NCBI GenBank assembly: GCA_005880615.1
Contig: VBID01000115.1
Span: forward strand, 80,431-117,308
Source of the DNA: Chloroflexota bacterium
GTDB lineage: Bacteria; Chloroflexota; Dormibacteria; CF-121
DNA: 36,878 bases
Reading direction: 5' to 3'
Of the stretch, positions 1-7,922 are shown piece by piece. The notes beneath the pieces are model-generated. The model worked only from the letters and a program-made list of their open reading frames with translations. It did not search any database and was not told where the DNA came from. A program made the position numbers and the translations under genes. Numbering within the stretch: position 1 is the first letter of the stretch; the number at the start of each line of letters is the position of its first letter.

Positions 1-190
1 GCGGTCCCCAGAAGATCATGGAGCCCACCCGGTCTTCCTCGATGGCGCGACGCAGCTCGCGGTCAGGCCCGAGCAGATCCGCCTGGCCGACGAACTCGTC
101 GAGCGTCCGCGGGCGCATCCGAGCCGCCAGCGGCTGGTCGGCCGCCGGTGGCGTCTCAGGTTCGGCCGGGAGGAACGTCTCCTGCCCCAC
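1..190 (-). CDS. rarA: Replication-associated recombination protein A (RarA/MgsA), N-terminal part
   Basis: Only the first 63 codons are in the window; the gene runs off the left edge. The reverse strand from a GTG at 188-190 reads into [14 protein letters not shown], then LLGP and SMIFWGP, which is the conserved N-terminal stretch of the RarA/MgsA/WRNIP1 AAA+ ATPases just before the Walker A loop. An in-frame TAG lies two codons upstream of this GTG, so it is the only usable upstream start. RarA acts at stalled replication forks (established for the family). The gene follows the F420-type reductase with a 16-bp gap on the same strand, so the two may be co-transcribed. The Walker A motif itself lies outside the window. 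Confidence 0.85.
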   Translation of the reverse strand, partial: MGQETFLPAEPETPPAADQPLAARMRPRTLDEFVGQADLLGPDRELRRAIEEDRVGSMIFWGP

Positions 191-206
191 GGCCTAACAA
201 TAGGAT

Positions 207-560
207 CTAGCGGATCGGCTCGAGGATGACCACCGGGATCCGCCGCTCCGTCCGCTGCTGGTAGGCGTCGTAGCCCGGATAGATCGACGCCATCTGCTGC
301 CAGACTCGGGCCCGCTCGGCCTCGTCCGCAATCCGTGCCCGCACTGGTCTGCGCTGCCGACCAACCTGCACTTCCGCGTTCGGGTTGGCCATCAGGTTGG
401 TGTACCAGGTGGGATTCTCGGGAGCTCCGACCTTCGACGCGATCACCGCCAGGTTGGGCCCGTCTTCGGAGTAATACAGGGAGGTCTGGCGGCGCTTTCC
501 GGATCGGGCTCCTCTGTGGCTCAGGACCAGCACCGGGAGGCCGAACGCGTGCCGCCCCAA
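207..560 (-). CDS. Deazaflavin (F420)-dependent nitroreductase/quinone reductase, Ddn family
   Basis: A small split-beta-barrel protein of about 117 residues from the first canonical start. The LVLSHRGARSGKRRQTSLYY-type segment, the ASKVGAPENPTWYTNL segment (residues about 42-57) and NPNAEVQVG are typical of the Ddn/FGD2-like F420H2-dependent reductase family, and the C-terminal PGYDAYQQRT and IPVVILEP stretches also fit. The start is a problem. The only ATG/GTG/TTG is the TTG at 558-560, yet recognisable family sequence (NPFWAAVFKLHAALYGLSGG) continues upstream in the same frame up to the TAG that ends the MscS gene at 651-653. The true start may be CTG at 639-641, giving about 144 residues. 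The substrate is unknown; family members reduce quinones or nitro compounds with F420H2. Confidence 0.75.
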   Translation of the reverse strand: MGRHAFGLPVLVLSHRGARSGKRRQTSLYYSEDGPNLAVIASKVGAPENPTWYTNLMANPNAEVQVGRQRRPVRARIADEAERARVWQQMASIYPGYDAYQQRTERRIPVVILEPIR

Positions 561-650
561 CGCGCCGCCGCTCAGCCCATAGAGAGCGGCGTGCAGCTTG
601 AAGACGGCGGCCCAGAAGGGGTTCCAGTGTCGTGGTTTCAGCGGTGGCGC

Positions 651-1433
651 CTATTTGGCTGGGGCGGTCGCGCTGGTCAGCAGCGCCTGGTAGACCTGCG
701 CTCCCAGGGCGGCTCGCACCGCCACGGCGTCATGGCGGCGGTAGTCGAGCCAGTAGCGGACCTCCAGCGTGACGCCGCCATCGGTGCTGGGCAGCAAACC
801 CACGTGGGGCGGCGGATCCTTGGCCACCTCCGGGACCGCCTCGAGTTGGGCGCGAACGCGTTCCGCCACCCCGTCGAGAGGCTCACCAGGGGACAGCTTG
901 GCCGTCAGTGTGAACATCCGGGTTGGATAGCGGCTGCGATTGACGATGGTCTCCGTGTACACGAGGGAGTTTGGAATCAGGACTTCTTCACCGTCTTCAG
1001 TGCGGAGCGTCGTTGTCCGGATCTCCACGTTGTCGACAGTCCCCGTATGCCCGTCGACCGTGATTTCATCGCCGATCTTGAACGGCCGCTCCAGCAACAG
1101 AAAGACGCCGGCGATGAAGTTCTTCAAGATGTCCTGGAAAGCCAGGCTGAAGGCCAGCGCGAGGATCCCGAAACTGCCAAACACGTAGGCTGGTGAGCCG
1201 ATCCATCTAGCGAAGAAGCCGATGATGCCGATGATGATGGTGCCCAGGAAGACCAGGCGGGTGACGAGCAAGGTGACCTGCTGATCCACCCGGGCCCGTC
1301 GCATGGCCCCGCGTACCAGGCTTCTCAGCACCCGTGCGAGCACAACCGCCACCACCAGGATGGCGAGGCCTTCGAGAAACTCCCAGGGTCGTAAGTCCCA
1401 GAAGCTGAACTCCTTGGTCGCGGCCAGAATCAT
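651..1433 (-). CDS. Small-conductance mechanosensitive channel, MscS family
   Basis: 260 residues with three predicted membrane helices at about 21-41, 54-76 and 82-113. The third is the Gly/Ala-rich pore helix (GSFGILALAFSLAFQDILKN) followed by FLLLERPFKIGD, the hallmark of the MscS TM3/beta-domain junction. GTVDNVEIRTT and EVLIPNS (about 131-156) are the conserved beta-domain motifs, and a cytoplasmic alpha/beta domain follows. The length matches the minimal MscS class. It should open on membrane tension to release solutes on hypo-osmotic shock. The ATG has no Shine-Dalgarno but is preceded by TAGAAT six bases upstream, suggesting a leaderless transcript. The reductase and rarA genes follow on the same strand. 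Confidence 0.92.
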   Translation of the reverse strand: MILAATKEFSFWDLRPWEFLEGLAILVVAVVLARVLRSLVRGAMRRARVDQQVTLLVTRLVFLGTIIIGIIGFFARWIGSPAYVFGSFGILALAFSLAFQDILKNFIAGVFLLLERPFKIGDEITVDGHTGTVDNVEIRTTTLRTEDGEEVLIPNSLVYTETIVNRSRYPTRMFTLTAKLSPGEPLDGVAERVRAQLEAVPEVAKDPPPHVGLLPSTDGGVTLEVRYWLDYRRHDAVAVRAALGAQVYQALLTSATAPAK

Positions 1434-1439
1434 GGCGCC

Positions 1440-1445
1440 ATTCTA
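1440..1445 (-). promoter_or_regulatory. Putative -10 element of mscS (leaderless type)
   Basis: On the minus strand TAGAAT is followed by six bases and the ATG at 1433. This spacing puts the transcript start at or next to the start codon. No Shine-Dalgarno and no clear -35 box are visible. Inferred from sequence only. Confidence 0.35.
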
Positions 1446-1463
1446 CGGGCGCCCAGATGGCGC

Positions 1464-2159
1464 CTAGCTCTTTTCGGCTTCGGCGGGGGCCTCGCCGGCC
1501 TCGGCGGGCGGGGCTTCGGTCTCGCCGATGGTCGGGACCTCGGCCGTGACCGGGACGGGCGCCTCTTCCACGACCTCTTCGCGGTGCTTCTGGACCTTCA
1601 CTACGAGTTCGTCGGGCTCGTTCTTGACTTCGCAGCCCGGGGGCACCTTCAGGTCGCGGACCCGGATCTCATCGTCCACCTCTTTTAGCCCGGAAACATC
1701 GACCATGATGGAGGGCGGCAGGTCGGTGGGCAGGCATTCCACCCGGAGCGCGTGCATGGCGTGCAGCAGGTCGGCCTCCCCCTTGCTCACGATTTCGACC
1801 TCACCTTCGAGCTCGATGGGCACGTCGGACTCGATCTTCTCGAGGAGATTGACCTGGTAGAAATCGACATGCAACAGGTCACCGGTACGCGGGCTGCGCT
1901 GCACCTCGCGGATGAGGGCCTTGCGGACCGGCTCGCTCCCCACCTGCAGGTCCACCAGCTGGGTCTTCCCCACCCTGGCCAGGGCCTTGACGAACTCGCG
2001 GCCATCGACCATGACCGGCACTGGGTCGACCTTGTGACCGTAGACGATGGCCGGCAGCCGGCCCTGACGGCGCAGGGCCTTCAGGTTCTGCCCGTCCTCG
2101 GGCCTTGGGTCCAGGGTCAGCGTGACGGGGGTGCTGGATTTTGCCTTGGTCTTGGCCAC
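1464..2159 (-). CDS. rplY: 50S ribosomal protein bL25, TL5/CTC type
   Basis: Binds 5S rRNA in the large ribosomal subunit. From the GTG at 2157-2159 the protein is 231 residues: an N-terminal bL25 barrel (NLKALRRQGRLPAIVYG, VDLQVG, HVDFYQV within the first 95 residues), the second beta domain characteristic of TL5/CTC (IELEGEVEIVSKGEADLL through CLPTDLPPSIMVDVSGL to LKVPPGCEV), and an acidic Ala/Glu/Pro-rich tail of about 40 residues. The GTG is chosen because a strong GGAAGGGAG Shine-Dalgarno lies about five bases upstream; an in-frame start at 2192 would add 11 residues upstream of that site. It is transcribed divergently from the L,D-transpeptidase. Confidence 0.95.
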   Translation of the reverse strand: MAKTKAKSSTPVTLTLDPRPEDGQNLKALRRQGRLPAIVYGHKVDPVPVMVDGREFVKALARVGKTQLVDLQVGSEPVRKALIREVQRSPRTGDLLHVDFYQVNLLEKIESDVPIELEGEVEIVSKGEADLLHAMHALRVECLPTDLPPSIMVDVSGLKEVDDEIRVRDLKVPPGCEVKNEPDELVVKVQKHREEVVEEAPVPVTAEVPTIGETEAPPAEAGEAPAEAEKS

Positions 2160-2278
2160 CGATCTCCCTTCCAGTCGAATTGAGCGGGGCACATCTTACC
2201 ACAAGGCCTTCACCAGGCCGTGGAGCTCCGCACCGGAACTTTTTCCATTCAAACCCGTTCTTCTGAGCAGAAAGGGGA

Positions 2279-2284
2279 TACAAT
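2279..2284 (+). promoter_or_regulatory. Putative -10 element upstream of the L,D-transpeptidase
   Basis: TACAAT lies four bases before the GTG at 2289. The AAAGGGG just upstream could alternatively be a Shine-Dalgarno. No convincing -35 box is seen, so the call is weak. Confidence 0.25.
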
Positions 2285-2288
2285 ACTG

Positions 2289-3581
2289 GTGACACAGGTG
2301 TTGACACCTTCTCTTACAGCCATACGGGGGAATGGCCGGCGCCTGCTGGTCGCCCTGCTGACCGCCGTCCTGGTGGTCGGCCTGGCCCTCGTCCAGCAGC
2401 AGCGGGAGGTCAGCGCCCAGCAGGACTTCCAGGCTGCCCGCCAGCAAGTCCTGGCCGCCCAGGCCCAGGCGCGGGCGCTGGGGATCGGCGACCCCGAACT
2501 GGCCGACCTGGTCCGCCAGGACCTGACCATCGCCAGCAGCCAGCCCCCGGCGGCGCCCAGCGTCCTCTTCAATCAACCTCGGGTCGACTTCTTTCTGAAT
2601 GCCAGGGCCGAAGAGCTCCAGCTGAAAGACCAGCTGGAAGCGCGCCAGCAGCACATCCTGGACCAGAGCAAAACCTCGGCCGTTGCCGCGTTCACGCGGC
2701 TGCTGACCGGGCTGGACGAGGCCGCCCGGATCGGCGCCGACGCCGACCTGCTGGCACCGCTGAACACGCTCTCCGACACCACGCTCCGGAGCCTGCGCCT
2801 GGCCCGCACGGTGGGCGACTTCCGCCGGCTCTCGTCCAGCCTGCACGATCCGCTGGGCAAACTCAGCCTGATCATCGCCGACCAGAAGACGACCAACGCC
2901 CTGATCGACCAGCTGGCGGCCCAAGCGGCGGCGCAGGACCAGGGCAACCTGGATAGCGCCCGGAGCATCGCCCAGACGGCGCTGGCCCAGCTCAATACCG
3001 ACCTCGCCACCGCCAACCTCTTCCAGATGGACGCCTCCATCGTGCAGGTGCGCGCCACGAAGCTCGGCATCCAACTTTCAACCGCGGCCACTGCCCCAGA
3101 CCTGGACAAGGTGACCGGCGGGCTGCAGGCGCAGGACCAGGTGTTGCAGCAGGCGATGCAGACGGTCCTGCCGGATAAGGCCATCACGATTTCACTCCAG
3201 GAGCAGGTGCTGCGCGCCTTCGAGCACGGCAAGCAGGTTTTCTGGACCTACGTCACCACCGGCCGGCCCGGGCTGGAGACCGACCCGGGCCGCTTCCAGG
3301 TCTACTGGAAGGTGACGCCCTGGACCATGCACTCCCCCTGGCCGCAAGGCTCCGCCTTCTGGTACCCGGACACACCGGTCAGGACGGTCATGTGGTTCAA
3401 CGGTGGGGACGGCATCCACGACGCTTCATGGCGCTACTACTACGGGCCGGGCACGAACTTTCCTCACTATGATCCCTACGGCGCCAACAACGGCACGCAC
3501 GGGTGCGTGAATGTACCGGGCGGCAATATGGTCTGGCTCTGGAACTGGACACCGACCGGGACCCCGGTCATCGTCTACTGA
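2289..3581 (+). CDS. L,D-transpeptidase (YkuD catalytic domain) with N-terminal membrane anchor
   Basis: About 430 residues. A short basic N-terminus (ending NGRR) precedes one hydrophobic helix at about 19-36 that serves as uncleaved anchor or signal peptide. A long Gln/Ala-rich, largely helical stalk follows (about 40-320). The C-terminal roughly 110 residues hold a YkuD domain with the signature HGCVNVP, catalytic Cys at about 406, and upstream His-containing segments (TMHSPWP, GIHDASW). Such enzymes make 3-3 peptidoglycan cross-links or attach proteins to peptidoglycan outside the membrane. The frame is open to a GTG at 2220, but GTG 2289 is preferred because it has AAAGGGG and a TACAAT element just upstream and leaves the divergent promoter region to bL25. 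Either start gives a membrane-anchored protein. Confidence 0.88.
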   Translation: MTQVLTPSLTAIRGNGRRLLVALLTAVLVVGLALVQQQREVSAQQDFQAARQQVLAAQAQARALGIGDPELADLVRQDLTIASSQPPAAPSVLFNQPRVDFFLNARAEELQLKDQLEARQQHILDQSKTSAVAAFTRLLTGLDEAARIGADADLLAPLNTLSDTTLRSLRLARTVGDFRRLSSSLHDPLGKLSLIIADQKTTNALIDQLAAQAAAQDQGNLDSARSIAQTALAQLNTDLATANLFQMDASIVQVRATKLGIQLSTAATAPDLDKVTGGLQAQDQVLQQAMQTVLPDKAITISLQEQVLRAFEHGKQVFWTYVTTGRPGLETDPGRFQVYWKVTPWTMHSPWPQGSAFWYPDTPVRTVMWFNGGDGIHDASWRYYYGPGTNFPHYDPYGANNGTHGCVNVPGGNMVWLWNWTPTGTPVIVY

Positions 3582-3611
3582 CCGAACCCCCGGCTCCCCT
3601 CGCGCCGGCGA

Positions 3612-4484
3612 TCAGATCCTGAGGATCGGAGGCAGAGCCGCGCGAGCCCGATCGGGCAGCGAGACCAGGGCCAGCCAGACGATCGCGACCACAAAGGCGC
3701 AGAGGGCTAGCGCCCCGGCGCCGGCTGCGATCAGGGCAAAGACAAGGCCGCTCTTTTGCTGGATGCGGGCGAGGGAGACGCCTGACGGGCTGAGGTGCAG
3801 CGCGTAGATCGGCCACCACACGTTCAATGTGGCCACTGCCACCACCATCAGGCCGCGCCGCAGGGCGCCCCCCGTCCACAAAGCGCCCAGGACCCAGGCC
3901 GCGGCAGTCGCGACGGCCACGAACGCGCCATCCTCGACACTGAGGCCGCCAAAGCCGCTTCGCCCCACGTCATCGACAGCGTGCAGCAGGAGCAGCAACG
4001 CGCCGAGCACCGAGACCCCCACCAGGGGTAGGCTGCCCGTCCGCTGGGCACGCCCGCACGCATTGGTCGTCGCGACCACCGCCACCGCCAGCGTGAGCAA
4101 GCAGGTCGCCGCCAGGAAGAACACCACCACGCTGAACCAGATCCCCTCGGTCGGGGCGAGCCCGGAAAGCGCCAAAGGCCCGGCAGCGAAATGGGACGAG
4201 AGTTGGAGGGCCAGTTCGCCGAAGGCCAGCACGCCCACCGCGACCGCGCCCAGCGTCGACCCGCGGTAGGCGAAGGCCAGGCCGGCTAGGAAGGCCAGAG
4301 ACCCCACCACGACGACCGCGGCAAACAGCAGCGTGTGTTCCTGCCGGTGCAGTTCGCTGGTGAGGTGGATCAGGGTTAGCACCACGGCGGGCACGCCCAG
4401 CACGACCATGATGAGGCCGGCGGGTGCAACGAAGGGGCCCGACCGGGGTGGACGGGATGGTCGGGCCACTCGGATGAATCGCAC
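3612..4484 (-). CDS. Multi-pass membrane protein of unknown function
   Basis: 290 residues from a GTG; a second GTG five codons in is an alternative. About eight hydrophobic helices are visible: roughly 20-42, 52-70, 76-92, 112-140, 150-170, 183-202, 208-232 and 250-275. There is a basic N-terminus (ARPSRPPR) and no recognised catalytic motif. I do not recognise the family. It converges on the L,D-transpeptidase with a 30-bp gap. Its 5' end is close to, and divergent from, the DUF5679 gene. Confidence 0.7.
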   Translation of the reverse strand: MRFIRVARPSRPPRSGPFVAPAGLIMVVLGVPAVVLTLIHLTSELHRQEHTLLFAAVVVVGSLAFLAGLAFAYRGSTLGAVAVGVLAFGELALQLSSHFAAGPLALSGLAPTEGIWFSVVVFFLAATCLLTLAVAVVATTNACGRAQRTGSLPLVGVSVLGALLLLLHAVDDVGRSGFGGLSVEDGAFVAVATAAAWVLGALWTGGALRRGLMVVAVATLNVWWPIYALHLSPSGVSLARIQQKSGLVFALIAAGAGALALCAFVVAIVWLALVSLPDRARAALPPILRI

Positions 4485-4581
4485 TGCCCTGATTATCTAC
4501 GGCGCCTGCCGTACAGGGGATGCGCCACCTGGCCCGTTGCCGATGGACTCCGAAACCGTTGTCTTAAGTGGAGAACTAAAG

Positions 4582-4794
4582 ATGGCAGTAGCCCGCGCCA
4601 GCATGCAGCAGGTCGGCCCCCATACCTGGACCTTCAAGGCCCCAGACGTGGCGCCGATGAAGGGTTATTGCCGTAATTGCAACCAGTCGGTTGCCATGCT
4701 GCATCCTCGCGAGGTGAGCCTCGCCACCGGGAACTACATCGTGCGGGGTGACTGCCAGCAATGCGGCCAGGAAGTCGTCCTCATCCTGAGCTGA
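4582..4794 (+). CDS. DUF5679-like small zinc-ribbon protein
   Basis: 70 residues from ATG 4582, chosen because GGAG lies eight bases upstream; the frame is open further upstream without coding character. Two CxxC pairs, Cys30/Cys33 (GYCRNCNQ) and Cys58/Cys61 (GDCQQCGQ), separated by a beta-rich linker (REVSLATGNYIVRG), match the DUF5679 pattern of a minimal zinc ribbon. The function is unknown; zinc binding is inferred from the cysteine spacing. Confidence 0.75.
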   Translation: MAVARASMQQVGPHTWTFKAPDVAPMKGYCRNCNQSVAMLHPREVSLATGNYIVRGDCQQCGQEVVLILS

Positions 4795-4837
4795 CCTAGC
4801 CACCTCAAGTGCCAGTAGCCAGATCTGCATAGATTTT

Positions 4838-5028
4838 CCCCTCCCCCCTGCGGGGAACTTGCTGCTCCCTCCCCCTTGCGGGGAGCCAATGACGTCAGGG
4901 TCGCGGGATTTCCCGCGTGGACAGGGTCGGGGAGGGGTCTCGACTCCCCTCACTGAAGGGCCAGGTTGCGGGTGCAAGAAACTTTCCCTCCCCCTCAGGG
5001 GGAGGGGAGGGAGGGGGTGGGAGTGGCC
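4838..5028 (+). repeat. GC-rich intergenic repeat cluster (locus 1)
   Basis: Several partial copies of the window's repeat family lie between two convergent genes. Two C-rich arms with loops (CCCTCCCCCCTGCGGGG; CTCCCTCCCCCTTGCGGGG) occur at about 4838-4884, the GGGTCGGGGAGGGGTCTCG block near 4924-4944, and CTCCCCCTCAGGGGGAGGGG followed by more G-runs near 4989-5020. The first block is interrupted by about 40 bp of unrelated sequence. The C-rich arm comes first on the + strand, as at all other loci. No coding signal is seen in the stretch. Confidence 0.8.
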
Positions 5029-5030
5029 AG

Positions 5031-5867
5031 TTAAACCGGCTCGAACCCCTCGCCCGTCCAGTAGCCGAGCATCGGCTCGGTCTCGTGGTAGAACCAGATC
5101 AGCTGCCGTTCCCGGGCGGCCTCCTGTAGGAAGGACACCTTCCGCTCCATCGATTCCACCGGGTACAGATCCAGGCCGCTCACCCAGTTCACCTTCAGGA
5201 AGGCCCGCATGAACAGGAAGTCGCCGGTGAAGACGACCGTCTGCTCCTGGTCGGTGACGTAGATGGCCTGGTGGCCGGCCGTGTGCCCGCCTGTCACCCG
5301 GACCCGGATCCCCGGCGCGACGGTCGCGTCCCCATCCACCACGAGGAGCCGGTTGGACTCTTCCAGGATGCCCAGGTTCTCGGGCTTGTAGGAGGACTTG
5401 CTCCGCGGATCGGGGCGGCGCCACGCCTGCAACTCGCGCGCCTGCACCACGTGCTTGGCCCTGGGAAACAGGGGCGTAAGTTCGCCGTCGCGGCCGGGCG
5501 TGACCAACGCCCCGCAGTGGTCGAAGTGCAGGTGGCTCATCACCACCAGGTCGATATCCTCGGGCCGCAGCCCCACGTCGGCCAGGGAGGCCGGCAAGCC
5601 GGGCTCACGCTCATAGCCGTAGATGTCCCGCTCTTTGTCCGAGAGCTTGGGTCCGACCCCAGCCTCGATCAGGATGTTGGCGTCGGGCGTGCGCACCAGC
5701 AGGCAGTTGGTCGCCAGGGTGACGCGGTTGCGGGCGTCCGGGGTCTTGACCTTTTCCCACAGCACCTTGGGCACCACGCCGAAGACCGCGCCGCCGTCCA
5801 TGCGGAACTGGCCATCGCTCAAACGCTGGAGCTGGAACCGGCCGAGCTTGCGCCCCGCCGCGATCAC
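5031..5867 (-). CDS. Metallo-beta-lactamase-fold hydrolase (lactonase/glyoxalase II-like)
   Basis: 278 residues. The metal-binding motif SHLHFDHCG (His102, His104, Asp106, His107), VTGGHTAGH (His185), FTGDFLF (Asp206) and a late WFYHETEP (His251) complete the dinuclear zinc set of the MBL superfamily. Overall layout resembles the AiiA/AttM lactonase and MBL-fold hydrolase group, but the substrate cannot be read from sequence. The GTG start overlaps the stop of the B12-binding subunit by four bases, so it is the last gene of the B12 mutase operon and probably translationally coupled. A role in hydrolysing an acyl-CoA-derived or damaged metabolite is an inference from context only. Confidence 0.85.
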   Translation of the reverse strand: MIAAGRKLGRFQLQRLSDGQFRMDGGAVFGVVPKVLWEKVKTPDARNRVTLATNCLLVRTPDANILIEAGVGPKLSDKERDIYGYEREPGLPASLADVGLRPEDIDLVVMSHLHFDHCGALVTPGRDGELTPLFPRAKHVVQARELQAWRRPDPRSKSSYKPENLGILEESNRLLVVDGDATVAPGIRVRVTGGHTAGHQAIYVTDQEQTVVFTGDFLFMRAFLKVNWVSGLDLYPVESMERKVSFLQEAARERQLIWFYHETEPMLGYWTGEGFEPV

Positions 5868-6313
5868 TTTCGGAGCCGGCTGTTGACGAAATCGACGATG
5901 GTTGCCAGCGAGGTCCCGGGACCGAAGATCTCGGCAACACCCAGCGTCTTGAGCTCCGCCGCCTCATCGTCCGGGATGATGCCCCCCGCAAATACCACGA
6001 TGTCGCCGGCGCCCCGCTCCTTGAGGAGCTCGAGCACTCGCGGGATCAGGGTCATGTGGGCGCCGCTGAGGATGCTGACCCCGATGCCGTCCACGTCCTC
6101 CTGGATGGCGGCTTCCACCGCCATCTCGGGTGTCTGGCGGAGCCCGGCATAGATCACCTCGACGCCCGCATCCCGCAAGGCCCGGGAGACGACCTTGACC
6201 CCCCGGTCGTGCCCATCCAATCCCAGCTTCAGCGTCAGGACCCGGATTTTCTTCTGTGACGCGGGCTCGGTCCGCGGCGCGGGCTTAGAGGATGGTCGGC
6301 TCGCGGTAGACAC
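5864..6313 (-). CDS. icmB: Cobalamin-binding small subunit of acyl-CoA mutase (IcmB-like)
   Basis: 149 residues: a short polar N-terminus (1-22) and a Rossmann-type B12-binding domain. DGHDRG at 33-38 is the DxHxxG motif, with His35 as the lower axial cobalt ligand. GVSILSGAH and VFAGGIIP are the conserved second and third B12-contact segments. It forms the mutase with the large subunit encoded immediately upstream; its GTG start overlaps that gene by 29 bases and its end overlaps the MBL gene by four. The split subunit layout is known for isobutyryl-CoA mutase, 2-hydroxyisobutyryl-CoA mutase and archaeal-type methylmalonyl-CoA mutase. The specific name follows the assignment of the large subunit. 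Confidence 0.85.
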   Translation of the reverse strand: MSTASRPSSKPAPRTEPASQKKIRVLTLKLGLDGHDRGVKVVSRALRDAGVEVIYAGLRQTPEMAVEAAIQEDVDGIGVSILSGAHMTLIPRVLELLKERGAGDIVVFAGGIIPDDEAAELKTLGVAEIFGPGTSLATIVDFVNSRLRK

Positions 6314-7922
6314 CGAACACCTCCTTGAGCGTGGCCATGATCTCGCCCTCGGTGACGTAGGCCTTCACGCAGTCGATCAGGACCGGCATCAGGTTGTCCT
6401 GCCCGCGCGCCGCCGCCTGCAGCTCGGTCAGCCGGTTGCGCACGCTCGTCCCATCCCGGCGCTCGCGCAGCGCCCGCACCTTCTTCGCCTGGGCTCGTTC
6501 CGTCTCAAACCCGATCTTGAGGGTGGGCACTTCGGCGCGGGTCCCCTCCTGGTACGCGTTCACCCCCACCACGATCCGTTCCTGGGCCTCCAGCTCGCGC
6601 TCGTACCGAAAGGCGGCGTCCGCAATCTCTCGCTGGAAAAAGCCATTCTCGATGCACGCCAGCACGCCGCCCTGCTCATCGATCCGCTTGAAGTAGTCCA
6701 GTGCCCCGCGCGCGATCTCGTCGGTCAGCGACTCTACGAAGTACGACCCTGCCAGTGGATCGACGGTGTTGGTGACGCCGGTCTCGTGGGCGATGATCTG
6801 CTGGGTCCGAAGGGCCACCTGGGCCGCCTTTTCGGTCGGCAGCGCCAGCACCTCGTCCATGGAGTTGGTGTGCAGGGAGTTGGTCCCGCCCAGCACCGCC
6901 GAGAGCGCCTCGAACGCAGTCCTAGAGATGTTGTTCTCCACCTGCTGCCCGGTCAGCGAGCAGCCCGCGGTCTGGGTGTGGAAGCGGCACATCCAGGAGC
7001 GTGGATTCTTGGCGTGGTACCGATCTCGCATGATGTGGGCCCACAGCCGTCGCGCCGCGCGGTACTTGGCGATTTCCTCGAAGAAATCGATGTGGGCATT
7101 GAAGAAGAAGGATAGGCGGGGGGCGAACTCGTCCACGTCGAGACCGGCTTTGATCGCGGCATCGACATAGGCCATGCCGTCGGCCAGCGTGAAGGCCAGC
7201 TCCTGGACCGCCGTCGACCCGGCCTCGCGGATGTGGTATCCGGAGATGGAGACGGCATGCCAGCGGGGCATGTGCCGGCTGGCGAAGACGATGGTGTCGA
7301 CCACCAACCGCATCGACGGCGCCGGCGGGAAGATGTATTCCTTCTGGGCGATGTACTCCTTGAGAATGTCGTTCTGCAAGGTGCCGCCCAGCTGGGCCGG
7401 CTGGACGCCCTGCTTCTCCGCGACGGCGATGTACATGGCCCACAGGATGGCCGCCGGCGAGTTGATGGTCATGGACGTGGTGATCTGGTCCAGCCGGATC
7501 CCGGCGAAGAGGTCCTCCATGTCCTGCAGGGAGTCGATGGCGACGCCGCAGCGGCCGACCTCGCCCTCGCTGACCGGGGCGTCGGAGTCGTACCCCATCA
7601 GGGTGGGCATATCGAAGGCGACCGACAAGCCGGTCTGACCCTGCGAGAGCAGGAACTTGTAACGGCGGTTGGTTTCCTCGGCGGTGCCGTAACCGGCGAA
7701 CTGGCGCATGGTCCAGAGCTGCCCGCGGTACATCGAGGGATAGATGCCGCGGGTGTACGGAAACTCGCCCGGGTCGCCGAGCTTCTCGTCGTAGCGGAAG
7801 CTGCCCAGGTCCTCGGGGGTATAAAGCGCCTCGACTGGCACCCCCGAGATGGTGCTGGCCGGCTTGGGCGCCTGCCCGGCGCGGCTGTCTTTCGGCGATG
7901 TCTTGCTGCGCACCGCCATCAC
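6285..7922 (-). CDS. icmA: Acyl-CoA mutase large subunit, predicted isobutyryl-CoA mutase (IcmA)
   Basis: 545 residues forming the substrate-binding TIM barrel of the B12-dependent acyl-CoA mutases, without the fused B12 domain. Landmarks are [46 protein letters not shown] (His230, equivalent to the general acid His244) and [10 protein letters not shown]. Specificity positions, aligned by spacing to the Propionibacterium methylmalonyl-CoA mutase, are Phe75 where that enzyme has Tyr89, Gln193 where it has Arg207, and Ala102 where 2-hydroxyisobutyryl-CoA mutase has Asp117. Phe/Gln is the pair known for isobutyryl-CoA mutase, so butyryl-CoA/isobutyryl-CoA interconversion is predicted. Automated tools will probably label it methylmalonyl-CoA mutase. 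It overlaps meaB by four bases. Confidence 0.9.
   Translation of the reverse strand: MMAVRSKTSPKDSRAGQAPKPASTISGVPVEALYTPEDLGSFRYDEKLGDPGEFPYTRGIYPSMYRGQLWTMRQFAGYGTAEETNRRYKFLLSQGQTGLSVAFDMPTLMGYDSDAPVSEGEVGRCGVAIDSLQDMEDLFAGIRLDQITTSMTINSPAAILWAMYIAVAEKQGVQPAQLGGTLQNDILKEYIAQKEYIFPPAPSMRLVVDTIVFASRHMPRWHAVSISGYHIREAGSTAVQELAFTLADGMAYVDAAIKAGLDVDEFAPRLSFFFNAHIDFFEEIAKYRAARRLWAHIMRDRYHAKNPRSWMCRFHTQTAGCSLTGQQVENNISRTAFEALSAVLGGTNSLHTNSMDEVLALPTEKAAQVALRTQQIIAHETGVTNTVDPLAGSYFVESLTDEIARGALDYFKRIDEQGGVLACIENGFFQREIADAAFRYERELEAQERIVVGVNAYQEGTRAEVPTLKIGFETERAQAKKVRALRERRDGTSVRNRLTELQAAARGQDNLMPVLIDCVKAYVTEGEIMATLKEVFGVYREPTIL

Noticed and set aside
2302-2307. TTGACA inside the L,D-transpeptidase N-terminus as a promoter
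   Set aside because: Lies within coding sequence and has no -10 box at suitable distance.
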